64,000 nt of DNA, taken from positions 3,210,001 to 3,274,000 of the forward strand of contig NZ_CP156081.1 of the NCBI RefSeq assembly GCF_039830135.1, read 5' to 3'. This stretch comes from Defluviimonas sp. SAOS-178_SWC (GTDB taxonomy: Bacteria > Pseudomonadota > Alphaproteobacteria > Rhodobacterales > Rhodobacteraceae). Under the pieces are notes generated by a model. It was not told the origin of the DNA, did no database searches, and saw nothing but the letters and a program-made list of their open reading frames with translations. This document shows, one piece after another, positions 17,418-26,553 of this stretch; the first letter of the stretch is position 1, and each line of letters starts with the position of its first letter. The translations under genes and the position numbers were made by a program.

Positions 17418-17815
17418 GCGGCACCCCCTCCGGGTTTCAGGTTGTAGAGATCCGGGTCGACAGGTACGCAGCCGCCAACCGCCTTCATGCCAATTTCGCC
17501 GCCCTCGAGGCGATAGGCATCGCGCGGCCCGATGTGGATCATCGAACCTTCAACAAGTTCCTGAGTCTCGTTGGTCACGAGATCGCGCACGCAGCCGCTT
17601 CCCGAGGCAATGTAGTAGACACATTCATGCGCGTGGCTCAGATCCACCGTCCGCCCCCCACCGCCGAGATCAATGATATTGACCGTGCGGTAGCAGGCCC
17701 CATTTCCCGGCCACAATATTGCGTTCGCGCACCCTTCCCCCACCGTGATCGGGAGTGGGTGCCGGGACAGGGCGCTGTCTATCACTTGCACGGTCTTCGA
17801 CGACGCATCGGTCAT
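17414..17815 (-). CDS. Cupin-domain protein
   Basis: The 133-residue cupin has RTVDLSHAHECVYYIASGSG as motif 1 and EGSMIHIGPRDAYRLEGGE as motif 2. Motif 2 lacks the usual His, so metal binding may differ from the partner at 16995. It is the first gene of the minus-strand operon and overlaps the next cupin gene by ATGA. The coupled pair may form a bicupin-like heterodimer. AT-rich DNA upstream (17816-17950) probably carries the operon promoter. Confidence 0.75.
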   Translation of the reverse strand: MTDASSKTVQVIDSALSRHPLPITVGEGCANAILWPGNGACYRTVNIIDLGGGGRTVDLSHAHECVYYIASGSGCVRDLVTNETQELVEGSMIHIGPRDAYRLEGGEIGMKAVGGCVPVDPDLYNLKPGGGAA

Positions 17816-18011
17816 GAGGCATCCCTATTGCCTTTTCAATACAGTTTTTGATTATTTATAAATTTTGATACCGTCAACAGAAATTTGACTACTGCCAAAC
17901 AAGAATTCAGTCAAGTATTTGATTTCATGAAAAAATTATGCCAAAGGTGAGCAAAATCGTGACTTTGTCTTGAATAGGGTTGATTTTCCGGGAATTCCGT
18001 CAAGCCGCTCC

Positions 18012-18111
18012 CGGGCATACACTCCCGGCATCTGGCGGATCGGATCAACGAAGAATCCGGCCAACGCCGAAGTTGTAGAGGGCCATGACGTCGGTGAGGT
18101 GGATGCTTGAC
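18012..18111 (-). pseudogene. IS481-type transposase C-terminal scrap
   Basis: The minus strand reads LTDVMALYNFG, then in another frame GFFVDPIRQMPGVYA. These match the LTDFVAAYNFGRR...RFIxNPxHQMPGLNT end of IS481-like integrases, with the middle deleted and a frameshift. The rest of 17816-18531 holds no gene I can support. Confidence 0.5.
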
Positions 18112-18191
18112 TGCTGACGGCTCTCACAGTGATCGCGCTTCACGGCGGCGCCCGAACGGTGCAGGTCATCCGCTTGACCAGGCCATTCTCG

Positions 18192-18224
18192 GGGGATTTT
18201 ATCCCCTGGATCAGGCCCTGATCC
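18192..18224. repeat. Two adjacent perfect inverted repeats
   Basis: GGGGAT (18192-18197) pairs with ATCCCC (18201-18206) around TTT. One base later, GGATCAG (18208-18214) pairs with CTGATCC (18218-18224) around GCC. No U-tract follows, so it is not a standard terminator. It lies in the long region upstream of the BMP importer operon. Confidence 0.5.
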
Positions 18225-18436
18225 CCCACACTCCAGAGATGGTTGGGCTTGGTCAGGCGCGCTTGATCCCGTTCGCGAACCGGTCGCCGCGAGACCGCCG
18301 AAATCGGGCCGTTAGGCGCGTTCGTCCTGGAGTGCTCCCCATAACGACTCGGACGGATTCCACCTCGTCCTGCCTTGTTCGTCCGCAATGGCGCGGCCAA
18401 AAGAAGGAGCGGGGCAACCGAGGCAAAAGTTTACAT

Positions 18437-18465
18437 TTGACAAACTTATTGCGACACTTTTTAAT
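18437..18465 (+). promoter_or_regulatory. Sigma-70 type promoter of BMP importer operon
   Basis: TTGACA (18437-18442), a 17-base spacer and TTTAAT (18460-18465) lie about 65 bases before the ATG at 18532. This is a near-consensus housekeeping promoter in an AT-rich patch. Confidence 0.6.
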
Positions 18466-18531
18466 CATGTTGAATATGCTTCGTGCTCACGGCGCATTAT
18501 TTCAAGCGACGCTCACTAGGGAGGAGAAAGT

Positions 18532-19545
18532 ATGCTGAACTCACGGATGCTTTGTGGCGCCTGTCTGTTGGGGGCCGGAATCGCCACCATCCAGGCGACG
18601 ACTGCCAATGCGGCTGACGACACGCCGGTGAAGATCGGGCTGATTATGGAGGCCAGGCCCGAGGTCGAGCCGTGGAGCCTTGCTTGGCATGACTCCGTCG
18701 AGGCGATGAAGGCGCAGGATTCCAGCCTGTCGGTTGTCGAAACCTACGATGCGTATGATGCGACGCGCTCCGAGCCTGTCATCCGGCAATTGATTGACAC
18801 GGGTGGAAATGTCATAGCCCTGTCGACGTTCGTGCTGACGGACGTGGCGAAGGTCTTGGCCACAGACTACCCGGAGGTGCCTATGGTTTTAACCTCATTC
18901 AACGTCATTCAGCAACCGAACCTGTCATCTGCAACGGCAAGCTATCTGGAGATCGGCTATGCCACCTGCTGGCTGCTGGCAAAGCTGTCGGATGACGGCC
19001 GTGTCGGGTATATCGGCGCGCAGAAAGCACCATTCGAGGTTGAGTCCTACGAGGGCTGCCAGCTTGGCGCGAAGGCCGCAAACCCCGCTGCCGAGGTTAC
19101 TCTGGTCAACAGCAACAGTTTTGTCGATCCGCAGGCCAACCGCGAGCAGACCCAGAGCTTGGTAGACAAGGGAATCACCGAGATATTCCTGGGCTCCGGC
19201 ACGGAAGATGCCGTCGGTGGGCTGCGTCTTTGCGAAACGGTCGGTGCGCACTGCGCGACCTGGGGCGGGGATGGGCGCAAGTGGGCGCCGACCGCCAGCG
19301 TCCTCACTGTGGTACTCGACTGGAGCGTGGTGCTTGACGATCTGGTGAAGCAGGCTCGCAGCGGCCAGTTGGAGGCGAAACAGTGGGATCTCACATTCGG
19401 TAACGGCGGCCTAAAAGTCACGGACTTTTCGGCCACCGATGCGGTTAGCGACGAACTCGCTTCCGAATTCAATGAAATCGTTGCCGGACTCGGTTCTTTG
19501 GCAATCGAGCTTCCCGAAAGCAAGGTGCACCCCGGTGTCCGTTAA
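18532..19545 (+). CDS. BMP-family ABC transporter substrate-binding protein
   Basis: The 337-residue protein has an N-terminal signal peptide ending near TANAADDTPVKIG. It shows the BMP/PnrA-type periplasmic fold (IGLIMEARPEVEPWSLAWHDSVEAM, VGYIGAQKAPFEVESYEGCQLGA). BMP proteins bind nucleosides or related bases. The start follows an AGGGAGGAG ribosome-binding site. The ATPase and two permeases follow directly on the same strand, so this is a full importer operon next to purine/heterocycle-type hydroxylase genes. Confidence 0.88.
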   Translation: MLNSRMLCGACLLGAGIATIQATTANAADDTPVKIGLIMEARPEVEPWSLAWHDSVEAMKAQDSSLSVVETYDAYDATRSEPVIRQLIDTGGNVIALSTFVLTDVAKVLATDYPEVPMVLTSFNVIQQPNLSSATASYLEIGYATCWLLAKLSDDGRVGYIGAQKAPFEVESYEGCQLGAKAANPAAEVTLVNSNSFVDPQANREQTQSLVDKGITEIFLGSGTEDAVGGLRLCETVGAHCATWGGDGRKWAPTASVLTVVLDWSVVLDDLVKQARSGQLEAKQWDLTFGNGGLKVTDFSATDAVSDELASEFNEIVAGLGSLAIELPESKVHPGVR

Positions 19546-19627
19546 CACGGTTGCCCAGCGTACACGGGCTGTCTTGCCCGTGTACGCCGTCAAACTCGAT
19601 CAACAGCGTTGTGGAGATCAGAGCCGC

Positions 19628-21172
19628 ATGGCATCTGGAGCGGAGCGGGTTGCGCTGACATCGGTAACCAAGGCTTTTGGTGATATCGTCGCAATCCGGA
19701 GTGCGAGCCTGTCGGTCAACTATGGCGAGGTGCACGCCCTGATTGGGGAAAACGGTGCCGGCAAATCGACCCTGATGCGGATCCTCGCAGGGCATATGGC
19801 GGCGGATCAGGGAAGTCTGGTTTTCGAGGGTAAGTCGACGCCAATCAACAGGCGAATATTGGGACATCGCGCCGGCGTCGGTTTCGTCGAGCAGGAAGGC
19901 GGTCTGATCGAGGAACTTACCGGGGCTGAGAATTTTGTACTTGCTCAAGGCAAGGGCCTGATTGCCGACCGACGGGGCGCGATCTCTATGATCCAGAGCC
20001 TTGCGCGGCGGTTCGGCGGTGAAATCGACCTGAATGTACCCATCTACAGCCTGCCTATGGGGCAACGTCAGAGGCTGGAAATCCTCATCGTCCTGGCGCT
20101 TGGTGCCAATGTGCTGATCCTGGACGAACCGACCGCATCCTTGGCAGAGGAAGATTCACGGACCCTCAGCCAGATCATCCGCACCTTCGTGGGCGATGGC
20201 GGATCAGTAATCTACATCAGCCACAAACTGCATGAGGTCAAGGAAATCGCCGACAGGATCACGGTCATGCGCCGGGGTGAGGTCGTCGGATGCCACGACG
20301 CCCGATCGGTGACGGTCAACCAGCTTGCCACGGAAATGGTCGGCGATATAACGCCGCTGGACCGCCGAGCGGACAGAAAAGGCGCTCAGATCGCTTCCGA
20401 TGAACTCCTGGATGTTGCACTTGGTGCCCACCCCTCGGTTCATCATCGTGAATCTGCCCGCGCCGCATGCGTGCTCGAGAGCGTATCGGCGCGGTCGCCC
20501 TACAAGTCCGAAGCAAATCTGGCCGATGTGAGTCTGAACGTCAATGCTGGCGAGATTGTCGGCATCGCCGGCGTCGTCGGCAGCGGGCAGACCGTGCTTG
20601 CCGAGGTTTTGGCAGGAATTCTTATGCATACCGGTGGGACCGTCCACAGGCCGTCTGGAGCTATCGCCTACGTTCCGGAAAATCGCCATCGTGATGCCGT
20701 CGCGCTTCACATGTCTATTCGCGACAACCTGATGGTTCACCTTCATTCAAAACCGGAATACGCCTCCGGTCTATGGCCGCGCCGGGGGGCGATGAATACC
20801 AAGGCGGGCCAGATGCTGCTGTCGTCGCGGGTCGTTGGCGCGCGAATCGAAGCGCCGGTGGCCAGCCTGTCTGGTGGAAACCAGCAGAAGCTGGTTCTGG
20901 GTCGCGAGCTTGAGCAGAATCCATCGCTCGTGGTCGCGCATAACCCCTTCCGAGGCCTTGATGTCCGCGCTATTCGTGATGTCAAGGACGCGCTGATCGG
21001 CGCCTGTGATGCCGGAGCGGGCGTGATCATGATCAGCTCAGATCTGGACGAGATCCTGCAGCTGGCGGATCGCGTTGTCGTGCTTTTCTCGGGTCGCGTC
21101 ATGGGCTCAGTCGTGATCGACTCCGGGGATCTCGACGCGATTGGAAAGATGATGGGCGGGATCAGTCAATGA
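19628..21172 (+). CDS. ABC transporter ATP-binding protein, two tandem ATPase domains
   Basis: The 514-residue protein carries two ABC domains in the sugar/nucleoside importer (RbsA/YufO-like) style. Domain 1 has Walker A GENGAGKST and Walker B NVLILDEPTAS. Domain 2 has a degenerate Walker A (GVVGSGQT), signature LSGGNQQKLVLGRE and a degraded Walker B (LVVAHNPFRGLD), as is usual in this subfamily. The start at MASGAERVAL (19628) is preferred over earlier in-frame codons inside the upstream gene's tail. It energises the BMP importer and overlaps the next permease by ATGA. Confidence 0.88.
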   Translation: MASGAERVALTSVTKAFGDIVAIRSASLSVNYGEVHALIGENGAGKSTLMRILAGHMAADQGSLVFEGKSTPINRRILGHRAGVGFVEQEGGLIEELTGAENFVLAQGKGLIADRRGAISMIQSLARRFGGEIDLNVPIYSLPMGQRQRLEILIVLALGANVLILDEPTASLAEEDSRTLSQIIRTFVGDGGSVIYISHKLHEVKEIADRITVMRRGEVVGCHDARSVTVNQLATEMVGDITPLDRRADRKGAQIASDELLDVALGAHPSVHHRESARAACVLESVSARSPYKSEANLADVSLNVNAGEIVGIAGVVGSGQTVLAEVLAGILMHTGGTVHRPSGAIAYVPENRHRDAVALHMSIRDNLMVHLHSKPEYASGLWPRRGAMNTKAGQMLLSSRVVGARIEAPVASLSGGNQQKLVLGRELEQNPSLVVAHNPFRGLDVRAIRDVKDALIGACDAGAGVIMISSDLDEILQLADRVVVLFSGRVMGSVVIDSGDLDAIGKMMGGISQ

Positions 21173-22209
21173 TGATGGGACAGTCGATGCGCATGCTTAG
21201 GGTTATCGCCCCGATCACGGCGACACTGCTTTTAGCACTTGTGGCAATCTGCGTTCTGCTGATTGCGGTGCATGTAGATGTTCTTCTTGCCGCGCGAGCG
21301 TTTTACCAGTCGACATTCGGGTCGCTACGTACCTTTGGCGAGGTCTTGGTCAGATCGACCCCGCTGCTGCTGATCGCGGCAACGCTTTTACCGTCGCTCC
21401 GATCAGGGTTCTATAACATCGGGGCTCCGGGTCAGGTCGCGGCCGGCGGGCTGGCGGCGACGTTTGTGGCTCTCAATATGTCTGGTGCTCCTGCCCCACT
21501 TGCCTTGGTGTCTTGCGCCATTTCGGCAGCTGTTGCCGGAGGGCTGGTCAGCATGCTACCCGGTTTCCTGAAGGCTCGCTGGACGGTCAATGAGATCGTC
21601 TCGAGCCTTGCCATGAATTTCATCATGATCGCCGTGCTTGGCTATCTGTTGAACGGTCCGATGCAAAGCGACTTTGCGAACCTTCCGCAGTCGGATTCGC
21701 TCCCCGCAAACAGCTCTGTTCCAAAGATTTTCGATGGAACGCGGGCGCACATGGGGGTCTACATCGCACTTATGGCGATCCCGCTGCTGATTCTGCTGGA
21801 CAAGTCGATAATCGGATACCGGTTACGGGTTTTCTATGCCAATCAGAATCTGTCGCGGCGCGCCAATGTCAATCCGGGCGCCTACACGATCTGGATGTTT
21901 GTACTGGCCGGCACCGGCGCTGGACTTGCCGGATGGATGCAGGTCGCGGCCATCGACCATCGCCTTTATCCCGGTATCGCTGAGCCTATCGGCTACGCTG
22001 GTCTATTTGTGGTCTTTCTGGGTGCCCTGCATCCGGTCGGTATCGTTCTGGCGGCGTTCGCCCTTGGCGCGCTCATGCATGGGGGTGGGTCGCTGCAGGT
22101 CGGTGCCGGCGTTTCAGCCGAAATCGTGCAGGTCTTTCTAGGCGTCGTCTTGATCGTCTATGCAGTCATGCCGCGGGCGTCGGGTTCATCGGCCGATGGG
22201 CGGAAATAG
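21169..22209 (+). CDS. ABC transporter permease (YufP-like)
   Basis: The 346-residue membrane protein has about nine hydrophobic segments and the BPD_transp_2 signature of nucleoside/sugar importers (GFYNIGAPGQVAAGGLAATF, NEIVSSLAMNFI). It overlaps the ATPase gene by four bases and is followed 18 bases later by the second permease. Together they form the heteromeric channel. Substrate class is inferred from the BMP binding protein. Confidence 0.88.
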   Translation: MMMGQSMRMLRVIAPITATLLLALVAICVLLIAVHVDVLLAARAFYQSTFGSLRTFGEVLVRSTPLLLIAATLLPSLRSGFYNIGAPGQVAAGGLAATFVALNMSGAPAPLALVSCAISAAVAGGLVSMLPGFLKARWTVNEIVSSLAMNFIMIAVLGYLLNGPMQSDFANLPQSDSLPANSSVPKIFDGTRAHMGVYIALMAIPLLILLDKSIIGYRLRVFYANQNLSRRANVNPGAYTIWMFVLAGTGAGLAGWMQVAAIDHRLYPGIAEPIGYAGLFVVFLGALHPVGIVLAAFALGALMHGGGSLQVGAGVSAEIVQVFLGVVLIVYAVMPRASGSSADGRK

Positions 22210-22227
22210 CAGACAGGAACCAGTCTC

Positions 22228-23118
22228 ATGGAACTAATCGAAGCCGTTACCAGCAGTTCGGTGCGCCTGATGGTACCCCTGCTCCTAGCCATGCTGGGTG
22301 AGCTCATCTCCGAGCGGGCCGGTATCCTCAATGTCGGGCTTGAAGGCATGATGACCGCCGGAGCCTTTGCAGGGTTCATCGCCTCCGTCACCCTGTTTAA
22401 CATCCCCATGGCCATCTGCATCGCCGCGCTGGCCGGAATGGTGGTTGCCTCGGCAATGGCGGCTGGGACCGTCTGGCTGAAGGGCAACGCCATCCTGGTC
22501 GGATTTTCTCTGTTCATTCTTGTTCCGGGCATCGCGAATTTCCTTTATATTCAAGGTGGTTGGACAGAAGCCGCCCCGGCCGTGCCGATCCTTCGTGTTC
22601 CGGTACTGTCTGATATCCCGGTAATCGGGTCGGCACTGTTCGCGCACAATGCCTTTTATTTCCTCGCGGTCATCCTGACCGCGGCAGTCTGGTTCTTGTT
22701 TGCCAGGACGCGGGTGGGGCTAGTGATCTCGGCCGTCGGCCACGATCCGCGTGCCGCCGAAAGCAAGGGTGTTTCGGCGCGCTGGGTGCAGACGCTGGCC
22801 CTGTTGACCTGCGGCGCCTTTGCGGGCATCTCCGGTGCCTCGCTGTCGCTGGGCGCCGTTGGATCCTACGTTCCCGACATCATCGGCGGGCGCGGGTTCA
22901 TTGTGATCGCCATTGTCATTCTCGGTCGCTGGACGGTCCCCGGCGCGGTGGCCGGAGGTTTCCTGCTGGCGGTTCTGGATGCGATCAAGCTGAGCCTCGC
23001 GCAGCAGCCCGGTGTTCCTGTCCAGCTTCTCGGCGCGCTGCCCTGGGTCGTTGTCATCGCGATGCTGATCATCAGTGCGAACATGCGCTCGAACGCGCCG
23101 CGCACCTTGGTCCACTAA
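22228..23118 (+). CDS. ABC transporter permease (YufQ-like)
   Basis: The 296-residue membrane protein is of the BPD_transp_2 family: GELISERAGILNVGLEGMMTAGAF near the N-terminus and GFIVIAIVILGRWTVPGA in the second half are typical of the partner permease of BMP systems. An AGGA ribosome-binding site precedes the ATG. It is the last transporter gene, and the hydrolase at 23140 follows after 21 bases. Confidence 0.88.
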   Translation: MELIEAVTSSSVRLMVPLLLAMLGELISERAGILNVGLEGMMTAGAFAGFIASVTLFNIPMAICIAALAGMVVASAMAAGTVWLKGNAILVGFSLFILVPGIANFLYIQGGWTEAAPAVPILRVPVLSDIPVIGSALFAHNAFYFLAVILTAAVWFLFARTRVGLVISAVGHDPRAAESKGVSARWVQTLALLTCGAFAGISGASLSLGAVGSYVPDIIGGRGFIVIAIVILGRWTVPGAVAGGFLLAVLDAIKLSLAQQPGVPVQLLGALPWVVVIAMLIISANMRSNAPRTLVH

Positions 23119-23139
23119 AAAGCAGAAAGGTCGAAGTTT

Positions 23140-23856
23140 ATGCCACAGCACTATCTCTACGGTGAACTCCGCACCCTTCCCTCCACCGAAGCCTACCGGA
23201 AGTTCTTCGACATCGCTGAAACCGCGGTGATCTGCATTGACATGCACAAGGGCCATCTGTCGGACGCACCCGAGTGCCCGTGTCCGGCGCCGCGCGGACG
23301 CCCGCTGGTAGGGCCAATCGACACCTTCCACGACACAGCGCGGGGCATGGGGATTCGGATTGTTCATGTCAAATCCCAACTGCGCAAATCCGGTGCAGAC
23401 GACCTCAACGGCATTCCAAGCGCCTGGCGGTTGGGATTCAGCGAATATGTCGGCGGGATCCCCAATATCGCCGAACATGCGATCGAGGGAAGCGAATGGA
23501 CCGATCTGGTGACGCGGGTCGAACCCGGGGACGAAATCGTCAGTTCAAAGAAGCGTCTGTCGGCCTTCTATCCCAGCGATCTGGATTTTTTGCTGCGCCA
23601 GATGGGCGTCAAGACGATCGTACTGACGGGTATCATGACGGATTGCTGCATCCTGAGTACGGCCTTCGAGGGATCGAACCGCAACTACCGTGTCGTCACA
23701 GTCCGCGACCTTGTTGCGGGAACGAACGACGAGCTGGAGGAGGCAGCGCTGAAGATCATGTCGCTGAACACCGGACTCGTCATGGATTCCGGCGATCTGA
23801 TCGAGGCGTGGACTAGCAGTTACGTCTCGGCATCAGCGGGATCGGATCGACGGTGA
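23140..23856 (+). CDS. Isochorismatase-family cysteine hydrolase
   Basis: The 238-residue enzyme has the Asp-Lys-Cys triad: Asp34 (ICIDMHKGH), Lys137 (SSKKRLSAFYPSDL) and Cys170 (TDCCILSTAFEG), with the non-proline cis-peptide region before the Cys. Relatives include N-carbamoylsarcosine amidase and the ureidoacrylate amidase RutB. As last gene of the importer operon it probably hydrolyses an amide or carbamoyl group of the imported compound or its product. Confidence 0.85.
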   Translation: MPQHYLYGELRTLPSTEAYRKFFDIAETAVICIDMHKGHLSDAPECPCPAPRGRPLVGPIDTFHDTARGMGIRIVHVKSQLRKSGADDLNGIPSAWRLGFSEYVGGIPNIAEHAIEGSEWTDLVTRVEPGDEIVSSKKRLSAFYPSDLDFLLRQMGVKTIVLTGIMTDCCILSTAFEGSNRNYRVVTVRDLVAGTNDELEEAALKIMSLNTGLVMDSGDLIEAWTSSYVSASAGSDRR

Positions 23857-23867
23857 ATCGATCAGGC

Positions 23868-23945
23868 TCAGAAGTCCAGCCCTTGCAGATCTATTCGTAA
23901 GGTGTGAGGCCACGGAGGGTCTTGAGCCTGCGAACGTAGTTGTGG
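23868..23945 (-). pseudogene. IS481-type transposase C-terminal scrap
   Basis: The minus strand reads HNYVRRLKTLRGLTPYE, stop (TAG), ICKGWTSE, the conserved near-C-terminal block of IS481-like transposases. Nothing else recognisable was found in 23946-24381; several short frames there have no family features. Confidence 0.5.
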
Positions 23946-24381
23946 GGCTGCCGTGACGAACGTGTCCCATAGTGCTTCCGGCTCTTCCGGCGGCTGGATC
24001 GCACCATCAAACCGTGGGATCAAACAGTTGGCTACCCTGCTGCGTTTGTGAGATGAGGTCTTCCGTGATTTGGGCAGAAGAGCGCCGGTACGACCAAAAC
24101 CGCTTCGCGCGCTGTGCAATCGCAAGCCGCATTGTGTGCGCTTCAAGGCTTGGACAACAACAGTCCCCCAGAGACCAGGCATGAGACCGGATGTTTGCCG
24201 ACTACGATCGCTCTGCCCGGGTCAAGGGCGACCGTGGCATGCATAAGTGGGTTAAATCTCTGGATGATCGCCGTTGAAGGGTCCGGTGGGTTGCTTCGAA
24301 AGCGCAGTTCGTAGCCTGGTGGGGAGGTCCGAGAACGATGATGCCGCGTTGAGCCAGGCCATTGGGCCTGCAACGGGTCGT

Positions 24382-25035
24382 TCATTGAGATCCGAGGTTA
24401 AACCAGATGGTTTTTGCCTTCTTGCTGCTTCGGTTCTGAATCCGGTGCGGCCGCTGGGAAGAATAGCAGATGAAGTCCCCCGGGATCAGCATGTGGTTGA
24501 CGCCATCGACCTCGACATGAAGCTCTCCTTCGAGGAGAAACCCGTATTCGTGACCGTCATGCGTGATCGAGACGTCGTTCGAGGCGCTACCCGGTCCGTA
24601 TTCGTTGATCGCCACGGTTACGTCGTTGAGGGTGTCTTCCGTCAGTATCCTGCGGATCACGTCCTCTGCGGTTACCACGACGCGCGCATCGGCCGATCGC
24701 ACGACAATGTTTTGCTTGTCGGCGTTGCCGTCGGTCAGGTCTGACATCTTTACGCCCAGCGTTTCGCTAATAACGATTAGCGAGCCGATCGATGGTGCCG
24801 CGCGACCGCGTTCGACCAAGCTAAGCATCGATGTGCTCAAGCCACATTCTTCTGCGAGTTGCTGGAGAGTCATTCGTCGGCTCTTCCGTATCTGCCGAAT
24901 GCGTTGTCCGATGATCCTCAGCGTCAGCATTGCAGTATTGCTGAGCTGTGGATCCTGAGATTTGGGTTTCGACTGGTTTGCCAAAGTCTTGATCTCTCGT
25001 AGGGTCTGACACCGCCGGCGAAAGGAATACGTCAC
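24382..25035 (-). CDS. XRE-family regulator with C-terminal cupin domain
   Basis: The 217-residue protein has a helix-turn-helix (IGQRIRQIRKSRRMTLQQLA, CGLSTSMLSLVERGRAAPSI) and a C-terminal cupin sensor (SITHDGHEYGFLLEGELHVEVDG, PGDFICYSSQRPHRI). This architecture (PuuR/SutR-like) usually represses catabolic genes and senses a small metabolite. The start is uncertain: an inner methionine at MLTLRIIGQRIR would give 24930. Possible targets are the importer operon upstream or the genes at 27.5-31 kb. Confidence 0.85.
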   Translation of the reverse strand: MTYSFRRRCQTLREIKTLANQSKPKSQDPQLSNTAMLTLRIIGQRIRQIRKSRRMTLQQLAEECGLSTSMLSLVERGRAAPSIGSLIVISETLGVKMSDLTDGNADKQNIVVRSADARVVVTAEDVIRRILTEDTLNDVTVAINEYGPGSASNDVSITHDGHEYGFLLEGELHVEVDGVNHMLIPGDFICYSSQRPHRIQNRSSKKAKTIWFNLGSQ

Positions 25036-25377
25036 GCGATCTTCTTAATGCAAACTTGGCACTTCTGCGAGATGAATGTCAACACAGTTAAATTGTCATT
25101 GCGGGAACGGACGGCGCAGCGTTGTAAAAAATGCATATCTTTCATTGATATGAAGGGATGTTTCCGTGCCATCTAACACCTTTTGGCGGAAGAAAAATTT
25201 ATCTTTTTTAAAATTAATCCAATAATAGTAAATTTGGTTCCTGATCTGTTACCTCATGGTATAGATGTGGTCCCCTCCTGGGAAGTTGGACCGGTCTGAG
25301 TGAGGATTTTCCGCTACGGGGACGTCACCCTGTTTCTGGTCCGGACGTCATGCGACCTTTCGGGTTGGTTGGTTCCC
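25036..25377. other. AT-rich intergenic region with IS-end-like repeats
   Basis: There is no gene here. The first two hundred bases are AT-rich and probably carry the regulator's promoter. Two similar blocks, GTGGTCCCCTCCTGGGAAG... (from 25267) and GTTGGTTCCCTCCCGGAAT... (from 25366), both running on to TGGACC, look like diverged IS termini; the second abuts the outer IS3 fragment. Confidence 0.4.
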
Positions 25378-25396
25378 TCCCGGAATCTGGACCACC

Positions 25397-25607
25397 CTAA
25401 GTATGGAATCCGGGCGGTTGGTCGGCTAGGGATGATGTCTTGAGCCAAGGCAGCATGGCCATCGGCGGTTGGTCACCGATTGCGCCATGCGGTCTAGCTT
25501 CGTTGTATTCCCGGCGCCAGGTTTCGACCTTTTCGCGGGCGTCTTCGCGGCTCAGGAACCAGTGCTGCGCGAGGCATTCCAGACGCACGATGGCATTGTA
25601 GCTCTCG
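25397..25607 (-). pseudogene. Outer IS3-family orfB, C-terminal part
   Basis: ESYNAIVRLECLAQHWFLS followed by DAREKVETWRREYNEARPHGAIGDQPP is the classic end of an IS407-group IS3 transposase, including the final Glu region (ESxN). The 5' part of the same gene lies at 26840-27292. An inner IS3 element sits between them, and roughly 60 residues around the second catalytic Asp are lost. Confidence 0.75.
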
Positions 25608-25625
25608 TGACCTGCCACGGGTCTT

Positions 25626-26553
25626 TCATCCAGCAGCGACGGGAGCCCGGTTGGTGTTTACGCCGATCGGCGCAGGTTGAGCAATCGCCCGACGCGCGGA
25701 GCTTTCATCTCGCGCAGTGGGGCGGGCGATTGCGGTGGTCAGGGCCCGCGCGTAGTCTGCCGGTGTCAGGTAGTCCAAGGCCGAGTGCGGGCGTTCGGTA
25801 TTGTAGTCGGCAGCCCAGGCGGCGATCACGATCCGCGCGCGGGCCAAGTTGCGGAACATGGTCTCGTTGAGCAGCTTGTCCCGCATCCGCCCGTTGAAGC
25901 TCTCCACGAAGCCGTTCTAAATCGGCTTGCCCGGCGCGATGTAGTGCCACTCGACCGGTGCGCGGCAGCGAAGGTTAAGATTGCATTACTGGTCAGTTCG
26001 GTGCCGTTGTCAGAGACAATCATCCCCGGCTTTCCGCGGCGCTCGATCAGGGCCGTCAGTTCACGCGCCACACGGCGCCCCGAGATCGAGGTGTCCGGGA
26101 TCGCCGCGAGGCACTCCCGGGTGACATCGTCGACCACGTTGAGCACCCGGAAACGCTGACCGTTGGCGAACTGGTCGTGAATGAAATCCAGCAACCATCG
26201 CGCATTGGGCCGCGCCTTGACCAGGATCGGGGCTCGCGTCCCGATAGCCTTGCGCCGTGCCTTTCGCTCGCGCACCGTCAGCCCCTCCTCGCGATAGAGC
26301 CGATAGATCCGGTTGATGCCGGAAGGCCGCCTTCGCGCCGCAGCAGCACGAAGAGCCGCCGATAGCCGAACCGTCGGCGCTCGTTGGCCAGCTCCCGCAA
26401 CCGCCCGCGCAGCACCGTGTCCGGTGCACGCTGCGCCAAGTAGCGGACCATCTTGCGAGCCGGCCCGGCAATCCGGCACGCCCGCCGTTCCGAGAGCCCG
26501 AACCGGGCCTTCAGATGCGCAACAGCCTCGCGCTTCACAGCAGGCGTCACCAC
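25626..26553 (-). pseudogene. IS3-family transposase orfB with two frameshifts
   Basis: Three frames must be joined: VTPAVKREAVAHLKARFGLSERRACR (from 26553), then INRIYRLYREEGLTVRERKARR to IVSDNGTELTS with the first two catalytic Asp regions, then VESFNGRMRDKLLNETMF and YNTERPHSALDYLTP with the Glu region. The shifts fall near 26320 and near 25920. The transposase is dead unless these are sequencing errors. Confidence 0.75.

Noticed and set aside
18107..18538. 143-residue plus-strand frame before the BMP gene
   Set aside because: It covers the IS scrap, the inverted repeats and the promoter, has no family features and overlaps the next gene's start.
23868..24182. 104-residue minus-strand frame
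   Set aside because: Its C-terminal part is the IS481 scrap in another frame; the rest matches nothing.
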